Origin: Diadema setosum
Taxonomy: Eukaryota; Echinodermata; Echinoidea; Diadematoida; Diadematidae
DNA length: 64,000 bases
Direction: 5' to 3'
NCBI GenBank assembly: GCA_033980235.1
Contig: CM067068.1
Span: 34,139,546-34,203,545 of the forward strand
Of the stretch, positions 22,794-33,559 are shown piece by piece; within the stretch, counting starts at the first letter, position 1; the number at the start of each line of letters is the position of its first letter. The notes beneath the pieces were generated by a model. The model was not told the DNA's origin and ran no database searches. It worked only from the letters and a program-made list of their open reading frames with translations. The position numbers and the translations under genes were made by a program.

Positions 22794-24144
22794 TGTAAAA
22801 TAGCAACACTGACTTGCGAGCAGGAGCAAATTGACTGATATGTTTTCTTTATCCTCCTTCGAGGGACTTTATTTCATTTCATAATATCTTAAAAATTCAC
22901 AAAAACATACAGAGAGAAACATGTAAGAACATAAAAAGTAAGGGTATTAACAATTATTTGTCAAAATAATATCACATGAATTTTAACTCCTCTGTTAGTG
23001 AAAGTATACTTCAAATATTTTCTAAATACTTCATGAGTGTGACATCACCACTTTATAACACCTCAACATATTAATTTCTGCATCCACAGTTAATCAAATA
23101 TAATTCTTATGATTCAACTTCTGCTCTAATTCATAAAGTTGTCTTTTCGTAAAATCAAATAACCTTAAGATTTCAGATTTATAATGAGCTCTTGTCTAAA
23201 ATCTATCAATAATGCGTATACATTCATTGCTTTTGTTGTATAATAAATTGCTTTAAAGTATTAATATACAAACGAAAAATCGTATATTGGGCAAAAACTA
23301 ACAGGAAATTCAACAGCACCAAAGATTTATCTCTTACATTAAATCCTTTTAACATCATTAGCTCATCCAAAAAAAGGAGCAAATTGTCTTATAACCCCCA
23401 CCCACCCACCCCCCCCCCCAAAAAAAAAAGAGATAGAAATTAATAAAAGGAGAGGGGTATTCCATGTTTACAAACCAGTCGAGCTTTGAAGCCATTTCGC
23501 GGTGACCTATTTTTCCATTTTTGTGTGTGTGTGTGTTGTTTTTCAAAAAGAGATTAACAGTGCAATTTCTCATGAATGAAAAAAAAAATGCATCTGTTGT
23601 TAGTACTGACAGCATGGCAATGGTATGACATCTTGACTCGATTATTATCTCGATACGATGAGTGTTTCAGTTCAAACGTTGGCATCAAAATATAAACCTG
23701 TATTTCTAATTTCGAAAAATTGATAACCTACAATTAAGATGTGTTATTAGCATTCATTTCCAAACTAGGAAACTAGGTCAGTATTGTATTATTGCGACCT
23801 AGTATTAATAGTACTCTTTTGCAAAACCGTGCAGCACTATTCATTACTCTTTAGTATTTCATTTGAATGGGACTTTTAGCATATTTCTTGAGTTGTTATT
23901 TTCATGTGTAAATTACATGAAAATGTCATCACCTCGCAAGATTCTAAGTGATGTACAGCTAGACATGAATTTTCCCCCAATCATTTTCTGAAATGGCATG
24001 AAAAAAGAATTTCAAAGAGTCCTTTGCATGAAGGTGACCATTGCAGAGTTGTAATGTAACGGCTTAGAACGAGCTGTACTTTTTTCCAGTATGGACAAGA
24101 CGTGTTTGTTTTTTTATGCACTCCTAAGTCAGGGACAGTGGAAA

Positions 24145-24345
24145 GTATTGCTTTGTTGTTGTTGTTGTTGTTGTTGTTGTTATTTGTTTGTTTGTTGTTG
24201 TTTTGTTTTTGTTTGTTTTGTTTTGTGGTGTTTTTTTTTTTGGTTTTTTGTTTTTGTTTTTTTTTTGTTTTTGTTTTTGTTTGTTGTTGTTTGTTTGTTT
24301 GTTTGTTTGTTTGTTTGTTGTTGTTTTTTTTTTGGGGGGGGGGCT
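24145..24345 (+). repeat. TTG/TTTG low-complexity tract with poly-G end
   Basis: A (TTG)n run grades into (TTTG)n and ends in a G run. Long open frames across it are composition artefacts. Confidence 0.95.
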
Positions 24346-25404
24346 TAATTCATTGGCGGGGCCGGCGTCTTACTGCTCCTGCCAATGCCCACCCCCACAC
24401 CCGTAATCATGGTATTTTGTTATCAATGTATATTTTTAACAAAATACCGCTGGTAATCTATGTTTGATCAACAAGAACAGAAAAAAAAAAATCAATCACA
24501 GCAATACATTCATCCTGGCAGCCAATGAACATTAAAATCATTCAACCTCATGCCGTATAGGGTGCTTTCCATCGTCTTACAAACTCGCATAATGCATCTT
24601 TTTATTTATTTCTTTATTTGTTATTCTCCACTTATATGAAGAATTGCCCTTTCAGCCATAGCTTTGCAGATGAAGGACGCTGAAAATCAATGAATTTTTA
24701 CATTCTTATGTAGTTCTGCAACTAGGTCACTCTCTATACCCCAGAGAAACCTCATTCAATGGAAACATGCCGAGATCTTGGCAAAATAAGTTGAGAGAAT
24801 AAAAGCAGAAAATGGTCTGGCAGGAGAGAAAGAATATACACCATGAAAATATAAAGAAAGAAAGAGGAACATTAGAGTAATACTATAAGAGTGCAATAGA
24901 GAGAGAGAGGAGATAAAGGAGGAGGAGGAGATGGGCGGAGGGGGTAATGAAGGATTATAGATCAAAGATAGACCGACGCTATCATGACTATTGGGCATAC
25001 ATGATACGAATCAATGCGTATACAATTTTATATATGTTACGAAGACAGATAAGTCGGATCTCGCGTTGAGATGACGTGAATGCATGTCTTGCATTATTCA
25101 CGAAAATTTGGCTCAGTTGCATTATCGCTTCCGAGCAAATTTGCAAAATGCGCGGATGCACGTACCAGGATTCATGGTAATCTGCCCTTCGCTATGCATT
25201 GGTTCGCTAGGGATCGTGGATAATTCATAACTATACTGCAATAATGACGAATCGCCACTGTGACTTCACCTTTCTGTGATTAACACAGAATTATGATTCT
25301 GAATTCTTTAGAGGGCAATGAATCAGGAACAGCGCGAGACCAAATCGGTAACTCACCCTTCTTTACAAAATAAAAAAAGAAAGAACTGAAAGTATAACCC
25401 CCTC

Positions 25405-25485
25405 CACACACACACACACACACACACAACACACACACACACGCACACACACACACACACACACGCACACACACGCACGCATCAT
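25405..25485 (+). repeat. (CA)n microsatellite
   Basis: CACACA array with a few AACAC and CGCAC interruptions. Confidence 0.95.
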
Positions 25486-26169
25486 AACGCACTCTGCACA
25501 CAATTAGCCATGATATGATACAACAGTCTGGGTAGTGCGTTTCTGTATTCCTGGATGTAAGAATCTTACCCCCCCCCCCAAAAAAAAAAAACAACAACAA
25601 CAAACAAACAAACAAACAAACAAACAAATAAATAAGTAAATAAATAGAATAAAAAAAATAAATAAATAAATAAAATAAATAAATGAAAAATAGAAATAGA
25701 AATAAAGATAAAAATAAAGATAAGATAAGGGCCCTTTTTTGCTGGTTTTTTAAATGAATCACATGAAGTTAATTGACAGTTCTGAATATAAAATCCGTCT
25801 CCATGTACGCTTTGGAGATAGGGATATACAAGCGAATCTATGATATGCGTTGTTTTGAACTTCATGTTCTCAGAACATAAGAACAAAAAAAAAGTGCGTT
25901 AAAAGAAAGTGAGTCTTGATTTTAGGTGACTTGTCAGTGTAAGAATAGGCAAAAGACAACATAATACGGAAATTGTAAGATACTATCACTTCCTTTATTG
26001 TTTCCGTTTAACATGCACAAGGTACACGCACATGCACGCGCATAAGCACACACGCTGTAATGGGTTGTATTCTCTGTCCGAATTTCGTCAAAATAGTATA
26101 GAAAATGTAATAACGTTCGAAATGAAAAAAAAAAAATGGCACACACACATACACACACGCACACGGACA

Positions 26170-26225
26170 CAGTGGCGGATCCAGTGGGGCGCAACCCCTT
26201 TAATAAAAGAAATAAAAAGGGGAAA
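26170..26225 (+). mobile_element. Partial CAGTGGCGGATCCAG element
   Basis: Begins CAGTGGCGGATCCAGTGGGG, the same end as the elements at 57175-57306 and 60785-60960. No second inverted end found. Confidence 0.6.
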
Positions 26226-27041
26226 CGTGTAATACATAAAATCAAATTAATGAGATTAATGAAAAAGTATAGACTGTAAGAAAGATCATAAATACATATG
26301 TTCAGTAAACGGGATGCACAGATAGTCGACCAGCGGGCTTCTGGAGTTTTTCAGACCATCCTGTCACACACAGGTTTTGGCTCGGAGGGCTTCCTCTTAC
26401 AATTCACGACTCCGGTGAGGCGAGGTGGTGATGTGTGTTTATTAAACACGGACACGGAGCATCGCAAGCTCGCGGCAGTTTTAGTGTTCGCGCATGAGCA
26501 GATAAGGTCTTTAACGCTACAGATATTGTTAGTAGTCATCAATGTCCAAAATACCGTTCCTTGCGTATAATTCTTTGCGCTGTTATCATATAGAAGGTAC
26601 GAAGATCGTTTTACTTTCTCCGCCTCCTAGTATATATAGTAATGATATAGTAATAATAAAATTCAAAGTGGTGATTATGAGATCAATATCAGTTTTGCTG
26701 ATAATTATAAAGTAATGCTAGGCCTATGCTGATGATAACTTCACCAACAAAATAGTGATGAAAATGACTTAAATTATAGTAAGAGTTATGATAATTGATA
26801 TCTTTACTGCCGTTATTGTTATAATATGATTATCATCTCTATTTTCGATAAGTCGTATCTATCACGTCTATTGTTGATAGGCCTATTATGGTTTCAATTA
26901 CCCTTTTTAGCCTTTACGACATTAGAACTGCTGTTCCAGAAAAACCCTGTCATACCTATTCTTGGTATTGTACCTGGTAGGCCTACCATTTCTTTTCTAC
27001 CACAGTTTTCAGAGGCTTGTAGTAAAAAACAAAACAAAACA

Positions 27042-27072
<31 letters not shown>

Positions 27073-27256
27073 CAAAACGTAACAAAACATAGCAAAACAA
27101 AAAAAAAGAAAAACGGAAACGTATTCTGTTCAAGTTTGTTTGAATTTCACATTTTGTTCTGAACGAAATTTGTGATTACTCATTTCAAGATGGATCAAAT
27201 AGAATTATAAGCAAAGTAGTCAAAACTTATTGGATCTCACTGTTTTTTGGGTTTAG

Positions 27257-27500
27257 ATTTTGAGAGCTAAGTTATTCATTTTTATTAAGTGCTGCCACTC
27301 GTCGTCCATGTTATCTGACAATATTTATAGCGCCCCGGCTCGGTCCGCTCTGGGCCTAATCTGTAGTATGTCTTGTATCGCGGCTTTTAAGGCTTTATTT
27401 GAGAGCTAATGGAAGGTTGTCCATTTGTTCAGTACATGCCACTCGTTGTCCTTATTATCTGGATTATTTATAGCTTCGCCTCCACTGTGGGCCTAATCTT
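27257..27500 (+). repeat. Diverged direct duplication (about 105-bp blocks)
   Basis: Blocks at 27257-27362 and 27398-27500 share TTTGAGAGCTAA, TGCCACTCGT(C/T)GTCC, TTATCTG, ATTTATAGC and GGGCCTAATCT in the same order. Confidence 0.7.
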
Positions 27501-28814
27501 AAAGTGATTGCATAGCATTTTGTTATCAGAAGTCTGTCCCATCGTATATCTATCGAAATACTGTAAACATTTTTTTTTTTCATTTTCTCTCATTCACGCC
27601 GTCATCCATGTCAAAAATGATAGATCGCGACCCTGTGTTCAGCTACGAAATCAGTCCCGACGGGGGATATTTGACCTGAGTTTTAACAGCAAGTGAAATA
27701 AGCAAGATGTCAGAGAAAGAGTATCACTATAGCTACGGTTTATACATTTTTAGAGCTTGCGAGTGATTATAATCTTTGAAGAGCGCCCGGCTGGAGCCAT
27801 GCAATATCATCATTTTTGGAGTGTCCCGTTGGTGTTCTTTTCAACGATCTTGATCTTGCCTAAGCTAAAAGCTAACCAACAAAGATCATTTATATTGTAT
27901 CGAATCTTGGCAAATCACGGTTGAGAGAGCTTTCGCGTAAACGATGGGAATTAACATTTGAGTCTATAATATAACAAAAACCAAGCTAGGTATTGTACTG
28001 CGGTAACTTCTACAGACCCTATGAATGCTTGATGATATCTTACTGTCAGGATTCGCTCGTATTGTCGCTGGTCTTTTCAATTTAAGATAGCAAAATTTGT
28101 AAACTAGCAGTTAGATCCCGCATACGTGTGTTTTTGGACTGCATAAAACATAAATGACAAGGTAAAAAATAAATGCTAACAATTAATAACCAGTAAAACA
28201 TCAATCTATAAGCTATCTGTGAGGATCACGATTGAAAAACTGCATGCCAGCGGAAAATGCGTGAAGCGGATCAATACAATGCAATTTGACTATTCTTTGT
28301 CGTAATAACTAGGGTGTTTACAATCAAGGTAAACAAACAAAAGAAAATCATATTTCCTATACCTTATGCTATGATAATTTATGTTACTTGAAAAACGCTA
28401 GTGCGGCATGGATGCAGTTTCTTCCTTTGCTGCGCCATGCATTTACGATTTGCGCGTGTCGGCTTTTATCTACATAATTCACCTTTCACAGAGCCGGATT
28501 TTTTTTTTTTTTTTTTTTTTTGGGGGGGGGGGGCACCGGTTGTTCCTAACATATGAAATGCGAATAACACCGTGACCAAAGAGATTATGAAATGTCAAAG
28601 CATATTATAAAAAAGGCACTCTGTTCTGGCAATCCTCTGAATAATGTATATGTTATCCGATTACAAGGGAGTATATTCCTTTTGTACAGTGACAATACAA
28701 GCTGGTTGAAGAGAGATCGTAGATGCACTTCGCAATTTACTATGTCAGCGTACGTGTAAGAGAGAGTTATACTGAATATCACTCGCCATCAATCTTCATT
28801 TCCCCCTCTCCACA

Positions 28815-28817
<3 letters not shown>

Positions 28818-28890
<73 letters not shown>
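28818..28890. repeat. (CT)n then (AT)n microsatellite
   Basis: A CT array of about 30 bases, TCAA, then an AT array of about 35 bases. Confidence 0.95.
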
Positions 28891-28892
<2 letters not shown>

Positions 28893-30096
28893 CATGACTT
28901 ATAAGTAGGCATACTAGTATGCAATTAGGAGTTATAAAGATGTACAATGAAAATAAGTGCATTTCTGCTTCACTATATATTTTTCTTTTTCGAAGATCAC
29001 ATCCATTGAACAACTCCAGCCATTTTACGTTGCATTTACAATCCATGCAACGGGCGGTGCAAATTAATGAATCATATATAAAGACTCTGGCCAAAGTTTT
29101 CTGGTCTCTTCTCGTCTCGTAAAAATAGTGGAATTTAAATAGCGATGAATGGTGTCGGTATCGCTATTGATGTCGAGTATTAGAAAGTCCTGCGTCGTGC
29201 ACATCGCTTTGAACAATAAAGAAGCTCCGGATGTATCAATGGTTCAATGCACTTTCATGGCAGTCTGAAGCATAGAAAATCAAGAAAGGCATTTCTTTTG
29301 TTTGTTTCCATTACCGGTTCCCTTACATTACACATTACATGGTTTATTTGAACCAAACTGTAGCAATTATTGTTGAATATAGGTTGTACAGGAAACAAAT
29401 GCATAAATCCTCCGGCTTGTCTTCAGAATAACTGATTTCAGATCTTTCTTACATCGTTATTAACCCAAAGAACACTATTACTGACATCGTAGTATTAAAG
29501 TGAAAACTATGGTCTTTTTTAAGACCATTCAATCCAATGATTGATTTAATGATGTAATCACCGCCTCATGCAACATTACTGTAAAGAGATACAGAGAAAA
29601 GAGTTGTTAAAATTTACTGTATGCTTACAGTGCATTTTGGATTTCCTGATAGCTGTTGATCACGGTCACTATGAAGTTGCATTCATCGTTGTATCCAAAT
29701 TTAGTTCACAGTGTGAGCAAACAGAGTAAGCCAGGCAACATTTTATGTGTCTGTGTGCTCGTATTACTTTCAGATATTGGAAACATCATTAAATGATCAA
29801 TTCTGAACTGAAACTGCCAAGACATGTAATCGATTTTTGTGCCAGTGAAAGTGTGAATTGATTCGTTTTGATGATGCTACTAAATTGCCATTTTACTATT
29901 AGCACAAACACGAGTTATTTTGTACATTTCATATTCGAGTGATCGTTTCAGTGTAACAAAAACAGCTTTTACTATAATGACAACTTCTGCTGAGAAGATT
30001 ACTATTACAATAGCCACATTTCACACATCAAAGTCAGATTACGTCAATTATCAAGTTCAATGATCTGGCTAAACTACGTCGGTCAACTTTTGTCAA

Positions 30097-30106
30097 CTAT
30101 AAAAGG
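30097..30106 (+). promoter_or_regulatory. Orphan TATA-box-like site
   Basis: CTATAAAAGG is a near-ideal TATA box in otherwise AT-rich DNA, followed about 30 bases later by CTTCCAAG. No gene I recognise follows, so it may be chance or the start of an unrecognised transcript. Confidence 0.3.
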
Positions 30107-30511
30107 ACTTTGAGCGTCTTCCAAGTTATGACGACGACAGCAGCTCATTGATGTTTGAAATTATATTTTGCACGAGTACATGATAACATTATTTCACGCT
30201 AGCGAGGGTTATCAATATTACTCTTTGTTTTATTGTAATTATAGAGGACACTCTGGGTACTTTAGCAAACTTAAAAGGGAATTCAGGATCAGTTGAGAGT
30301 TAGTATGAAAAGAAGGAATAAAATTTTCTATACACAGCAATGAAAATTTGATCATATTCGGATGAAAACTTGATCAAATCAAACGAAAATTAGGGGAGTT
30401 ACGGGATTATGAAGTTACGCTAATTTTTCACTGAACTGTTCTTGAACAGTTGATATGAATATGCAAATAGTGAATTGATGATGTCATCCCCTCACAAGTT
30501 GCCAATACTTT

Positions 30512-30542
<31 letters not shown>

Positions 30543-31562
30543 AATAACATTTCCAGTTTTTCGTTCAAACGCAATCACGTCCGAGTCTCAAATCCTGATA
30601 TATCTCACTGGTCATTATTTTAAAGTTATTCAATAAAGATCAACGTTACGTTTTACACTTTTATGACAGAAAAACCAAAAATGAATTTTTGTCACTGTGG
30701 GTTTTTTTTTTTTTTTTGTACACGATCAATTGAAAATTGTGAGATGACGATACCATCAGCTTATTCATCTTTATATTCATGTCACCTCTTACGAACTGTT
30801 TTTTTTTTTAATATCGATTCTTTGAAATTTCATAACTTCCTTACTTTTAATACATTGTTGCCCAAATTTTCACTTTTAAGATTGTCATATTTTACTCTTT
30901 CTTCTCAAACAACGTTAAAACTGACCTTGAATTATCATTAAAGAAAATGCATGGAATATGCATACGGTCTTATTTGGCAGAAAATGCTAAGTTGCGTCAA
31001 TCTTTATTGATTTATTTGTCTATTTTTATTTGCGTTGTTATCGACACTGTTTGAGGTGTTCATTAATACGGGGACCTGACAAAAGAGGACAAGTTGTAAC
31101 ATAAGTTTGCAGCCCTGGAGGTTTATCAAGGAGATTGGAAACTGTATAAACCACCTAACACGTTTTGTCTAAAGGTTAAGAAAAGTGACACGTGACAAGT
31201 ATTAAGTAGGCGTCATACAAATTCAATTTCGTCACAAACCATCAGATATTCGTAATGCAAGCACATACTCTGCGATAGTTTGAGAATTTATCTCACTCTG
31301 AATCAAAACATTGGCTGCATCAGTAAACGTAAACTAGTAATATGCATCACTGCGAGAAAATAAATTTAAGAAGCCGGACTAGTGATGAGAGGATAGTAAT
31401 GTAGGGGTGATATAGACGAAAACAATTTTCATTTCCAGTCTTTAATAAAACAAGATACGTTTCTATGATACTATAAATATGTTACATGAAATAAGCACAT
31501 ACTATTGTTTTGACGTATGCTAATATTAATGTAGGCCTATATTGTTCGTATATGAAAATGAA

Positions 31563-32290
31563 AAACTAATTAATCCTCATAACGGTCTTATTACCATCTC
31601 GATTACAATCTCGAAAACCCCAGAATCATTTTAGCTCAAAAATCATTAAAACATAATGGACCAGATATTTGGAATTCTTTACCCCCTCATTTAAAACAAT
31701 GTACGTCGTTGAACATTTTCAAACGAGAACTAAAAAACACCCTCATAATCCAGTATACTTCTGACACATAAATATTCATACCACCTGGTCAACAAACACC
31801 CTAAACAATGAGTTCACGGCCATAACTGAAGTAACATTCACCTCATCACACTGATACACAAAATAACACTCAACGTACAAACCAAGATTCATCCCAACAC
31901 AATGCACACCGCACTGCACCGCACGTCCTTCGCACAATTACTTCCCACTCAGTGAGTGGCGAGATTTTCTTTGTGTATCTCTTTATTGTGTCCTTTGCAC
32001 AATTACCCCCCACTCAGTGAGTGGCAAGATTTTCTTTATGTATCTCTTTACCTGGGGCCATCTTGCTCGTCAAGCTTAGCTTATGATGATGGTCCCCTGC
32101 ATTTCATTTTTATCATTTCCTATTGCTTCCTTTCATATATGATATTCGTTCTTGAAAAAAACAAGAAAATGTATGTAAGATCCAAACGTTACGAATATTA
32201 GCTGTGTAAATGACTATGTTATAAGTATTTTGTTGATTTGTATTGATTTTGAAATGCAGAAATAAAAACTGAACTGAACTGAACTGAACT
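31563..32290 (+). mobile_element. 5'-truncated LINE 3' end with (GAACT)5 tail
   Basis: About 31563-31770 reads, with one upstream stop, as the C-terminal end of a LINE reverse transcriptase: NPRIILAQKSLK, GPDIWNSLPPHLKQCTSLNI and FKRELKNTL, then TAA. About 500 bases of 3' UTR follow, including a 65-bp near-tandem duplication at 31923-32052, ending in AAATAAAAACTGAACT and a GAACT array. The GPW/GPxxWNSLP and FK..LK signature is typical of CR1/L2/Jockey-type RT ends. The tail stops inside the stop codon of the GPCR gene on the other strand. Confidence 0.85.
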
Positions 32291-33531
32291 TATTCCGCGA
32301 GGGTTACCACTACGTTGTGACGGACGCTCAAGCCCGTGGAAGTGGTAGTATTTGTGGTCGTGGAGGACCGTAATCTGGTCTTTGGGCCCGCAGCCGAGCT
32401 CGGGATGCAGCGTGGTGAGAAAATGGCGTGCTTGAAAGCGCCACGGTAGCGCTTGCTCATACTGATGTATATGACCGGGTTGACTACACTGTTGATGTAC
32501 GACATGACTTGAGAGGAATAGCGAATCTTCACCACGGTATATTGAGAAACTGTAGAAAGGCCCACGGTGCTAAGAATGAGAAATATCTCGAAGGGAATTA
32601 GACACACAAAGAAGACTAGCCCATTCACAATGAGCATGCGCGCCACTTTGTTTCGTTGGGCGAGATTGATATCGACGCGCCCCGCAAAGCGCGTCTCCTC
32701 TACGGAGCGCGTCATGCTCGAGATGATGCGATAATATAGCCAGACGTTCACGGCTAGCAGAATGAAATATGTCAAGGTTTTAAGGATGTTGGTGTAAAAT
32801 GGGTAGTTTTCAAGATGAGGTGGCGCAGTACAAGTTCCCCGATAAGTTGGGAGGCGCTTGAACGGTTCAACATCAGGCCACACACGACAGCCAACATACA
32901 TATAACTTGATGCAGGGGAGAAGGATGCGGCCAAAAAGATGCTCAAAATCCAAGATCCTACCACCAGAGCGATGAACATGGACTTGCGGGTGTTAGTGCG
33001 CGCCCGCTGGGTGAGACACACTGCATAATATCGCTCCAGAGAAACTAAAGTTACCATACACAGGCCAGCAATGTACGACAAGTCTATAACCCCAAATATG
33101 ATGATGCAACCAATTCGTCCCAACGACAGACGGTCGTTCACGAAGGGGGACTGGTGGTAAATCCATATCTTTTCGCCGATTCCAGACGAGAGAAAAATCA
33201 AGTCCGCAATGGCAAGACTTGCGAGGCAAGAGTTTGTAGCCGTGCGCATCGACTTCATGCGGAACACTACGTACAGGAACAAGGCATTTCCGACCACACC
33301 CACGCTTAATAGAAAGGGTAAGAAGTATTCGAGATAAAGTTTATCCACTTCGGTGTAGAGCGGGGACGCTGTTTCAAACAAGTGACGTGCCTCATCGACG
33401 TCATACGTCGGACAATCTTGGTAGACAATCGAGACGGAATAAGCACTCCATGAGCTCAGCGACTCCGACGACTCATTAGCCGACGTGACATTGAGATCCA
33501 CCTCATAGTCGTACCAGTATGTGAAATTCAT
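32290..33531 (-). CDS. Class A (rhodopsin-like) GPCR, neuropeptide-receptor type
   Basis: Intronless frame of 413 residues. The start chosen is the first ATG (33531); nine in-frame codons upstream follow a stop and begin with GTG. Seen: an N-terminal domain with N-glycosylation sites at Asn2, Asn14 and Asn19; TM1 about 68-92 with GN at 81-82; TM2 with LAIAD (Asp110); Cys142; ERY at 166-168 ending TM3; Trp194 in TM4; Cys215 and Cys234 as candidate partners in loop 2; TM5 about 245-270; TM6 about 297-320 with CLIP (310-313) where the family usually has CWxP; TM7 with NPVIY at 351-355; then a basic and Ser/Thr-rich tail with Cys375 as a possible palmitoylation site. Known: these motifs define family A, signalling through G proteins at the plasma membrane. 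The SLAIAD and NSVVNPVIY blocks recall TRH-, ghrelin- or neuromedin-type receptors; the ligand cannot be assigned. A LINE tail supplies the last base of the stop. Confidence 0.9.
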   Translation of the reverse strand: MNFTYWYDYEVDLNVTSANESSESLSSWSAYSVSIVYQDCPTYDVDEARHLFETASPLYTEVDKLYLEYFLPFLLSVGVVGNALFLYVVFRMKSMRTATNSCLASLAIADLIFLSSGIGEKIWIYHQSPFVNDRLSLGRIGCIIIFGVIDLSYIAGLCMVTLVSLERYYAVCLTQRARTNTRKSMFIALVVGSWILSIFLAASFSPASSYMYVGCRVWPDVEPFKRLPTYRGTCTAPPHLENYPFYTNILKTLTYFILLAVNVWLYYRIISSMTRSVEETRFAGRVDINLAQRNKVARMLIVNGLVFFVCLIPFEIFLILSTVGLSTVSQYTVVKIRYSSQVMSYINSVVNPVIYISMSKRYRGAFKHAIFSPRCIPSSAAGPKTRLRSSTTTNTTTSTGLSVRHNVVVTLAE

Positions 33532-33559
33532 GGAGAATCGTTCACCGTGCGCGACCACT

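Larger units (their letters stand above)
22800..31560. other. Intergenic, no supportable gene
   Basis: No open frame here shows a recognisable domain or a plausible exon series. It holds low-complexity tracts (24145-24345 TTG/TTTG-rich, 25405-25485 CA, 25592-25725 CAAA/AAAT, 27028-27110 AAAAC, 28500-28533 T then G, 28818-28890 CT then AT, 30517-30542 AAG), a SINE/MITE fragment at 26170, a duplication at 27257-27500 and a TATA-like site at 30097. Confidence 0.6.

Noticed and set aside
24091..24467. Long hydrophobic open frames (poly-Val/Phe/Cys)
   Set aside because: Produced by translating TTG and TTTG simple repeats.
26298..26570. 90-residue open frame on the plus strand
   Set aside because: Not low-complexity, but no recognisable domain, no splice context and a shadow frame on the other strand; not supportable as a gene.
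33532..33558. Nine extra N-terminal codons for the GPCR
   Set aside because: They start at GTG, not ATG, just after an in-frame upstream stop; the first ATG is at 33531.
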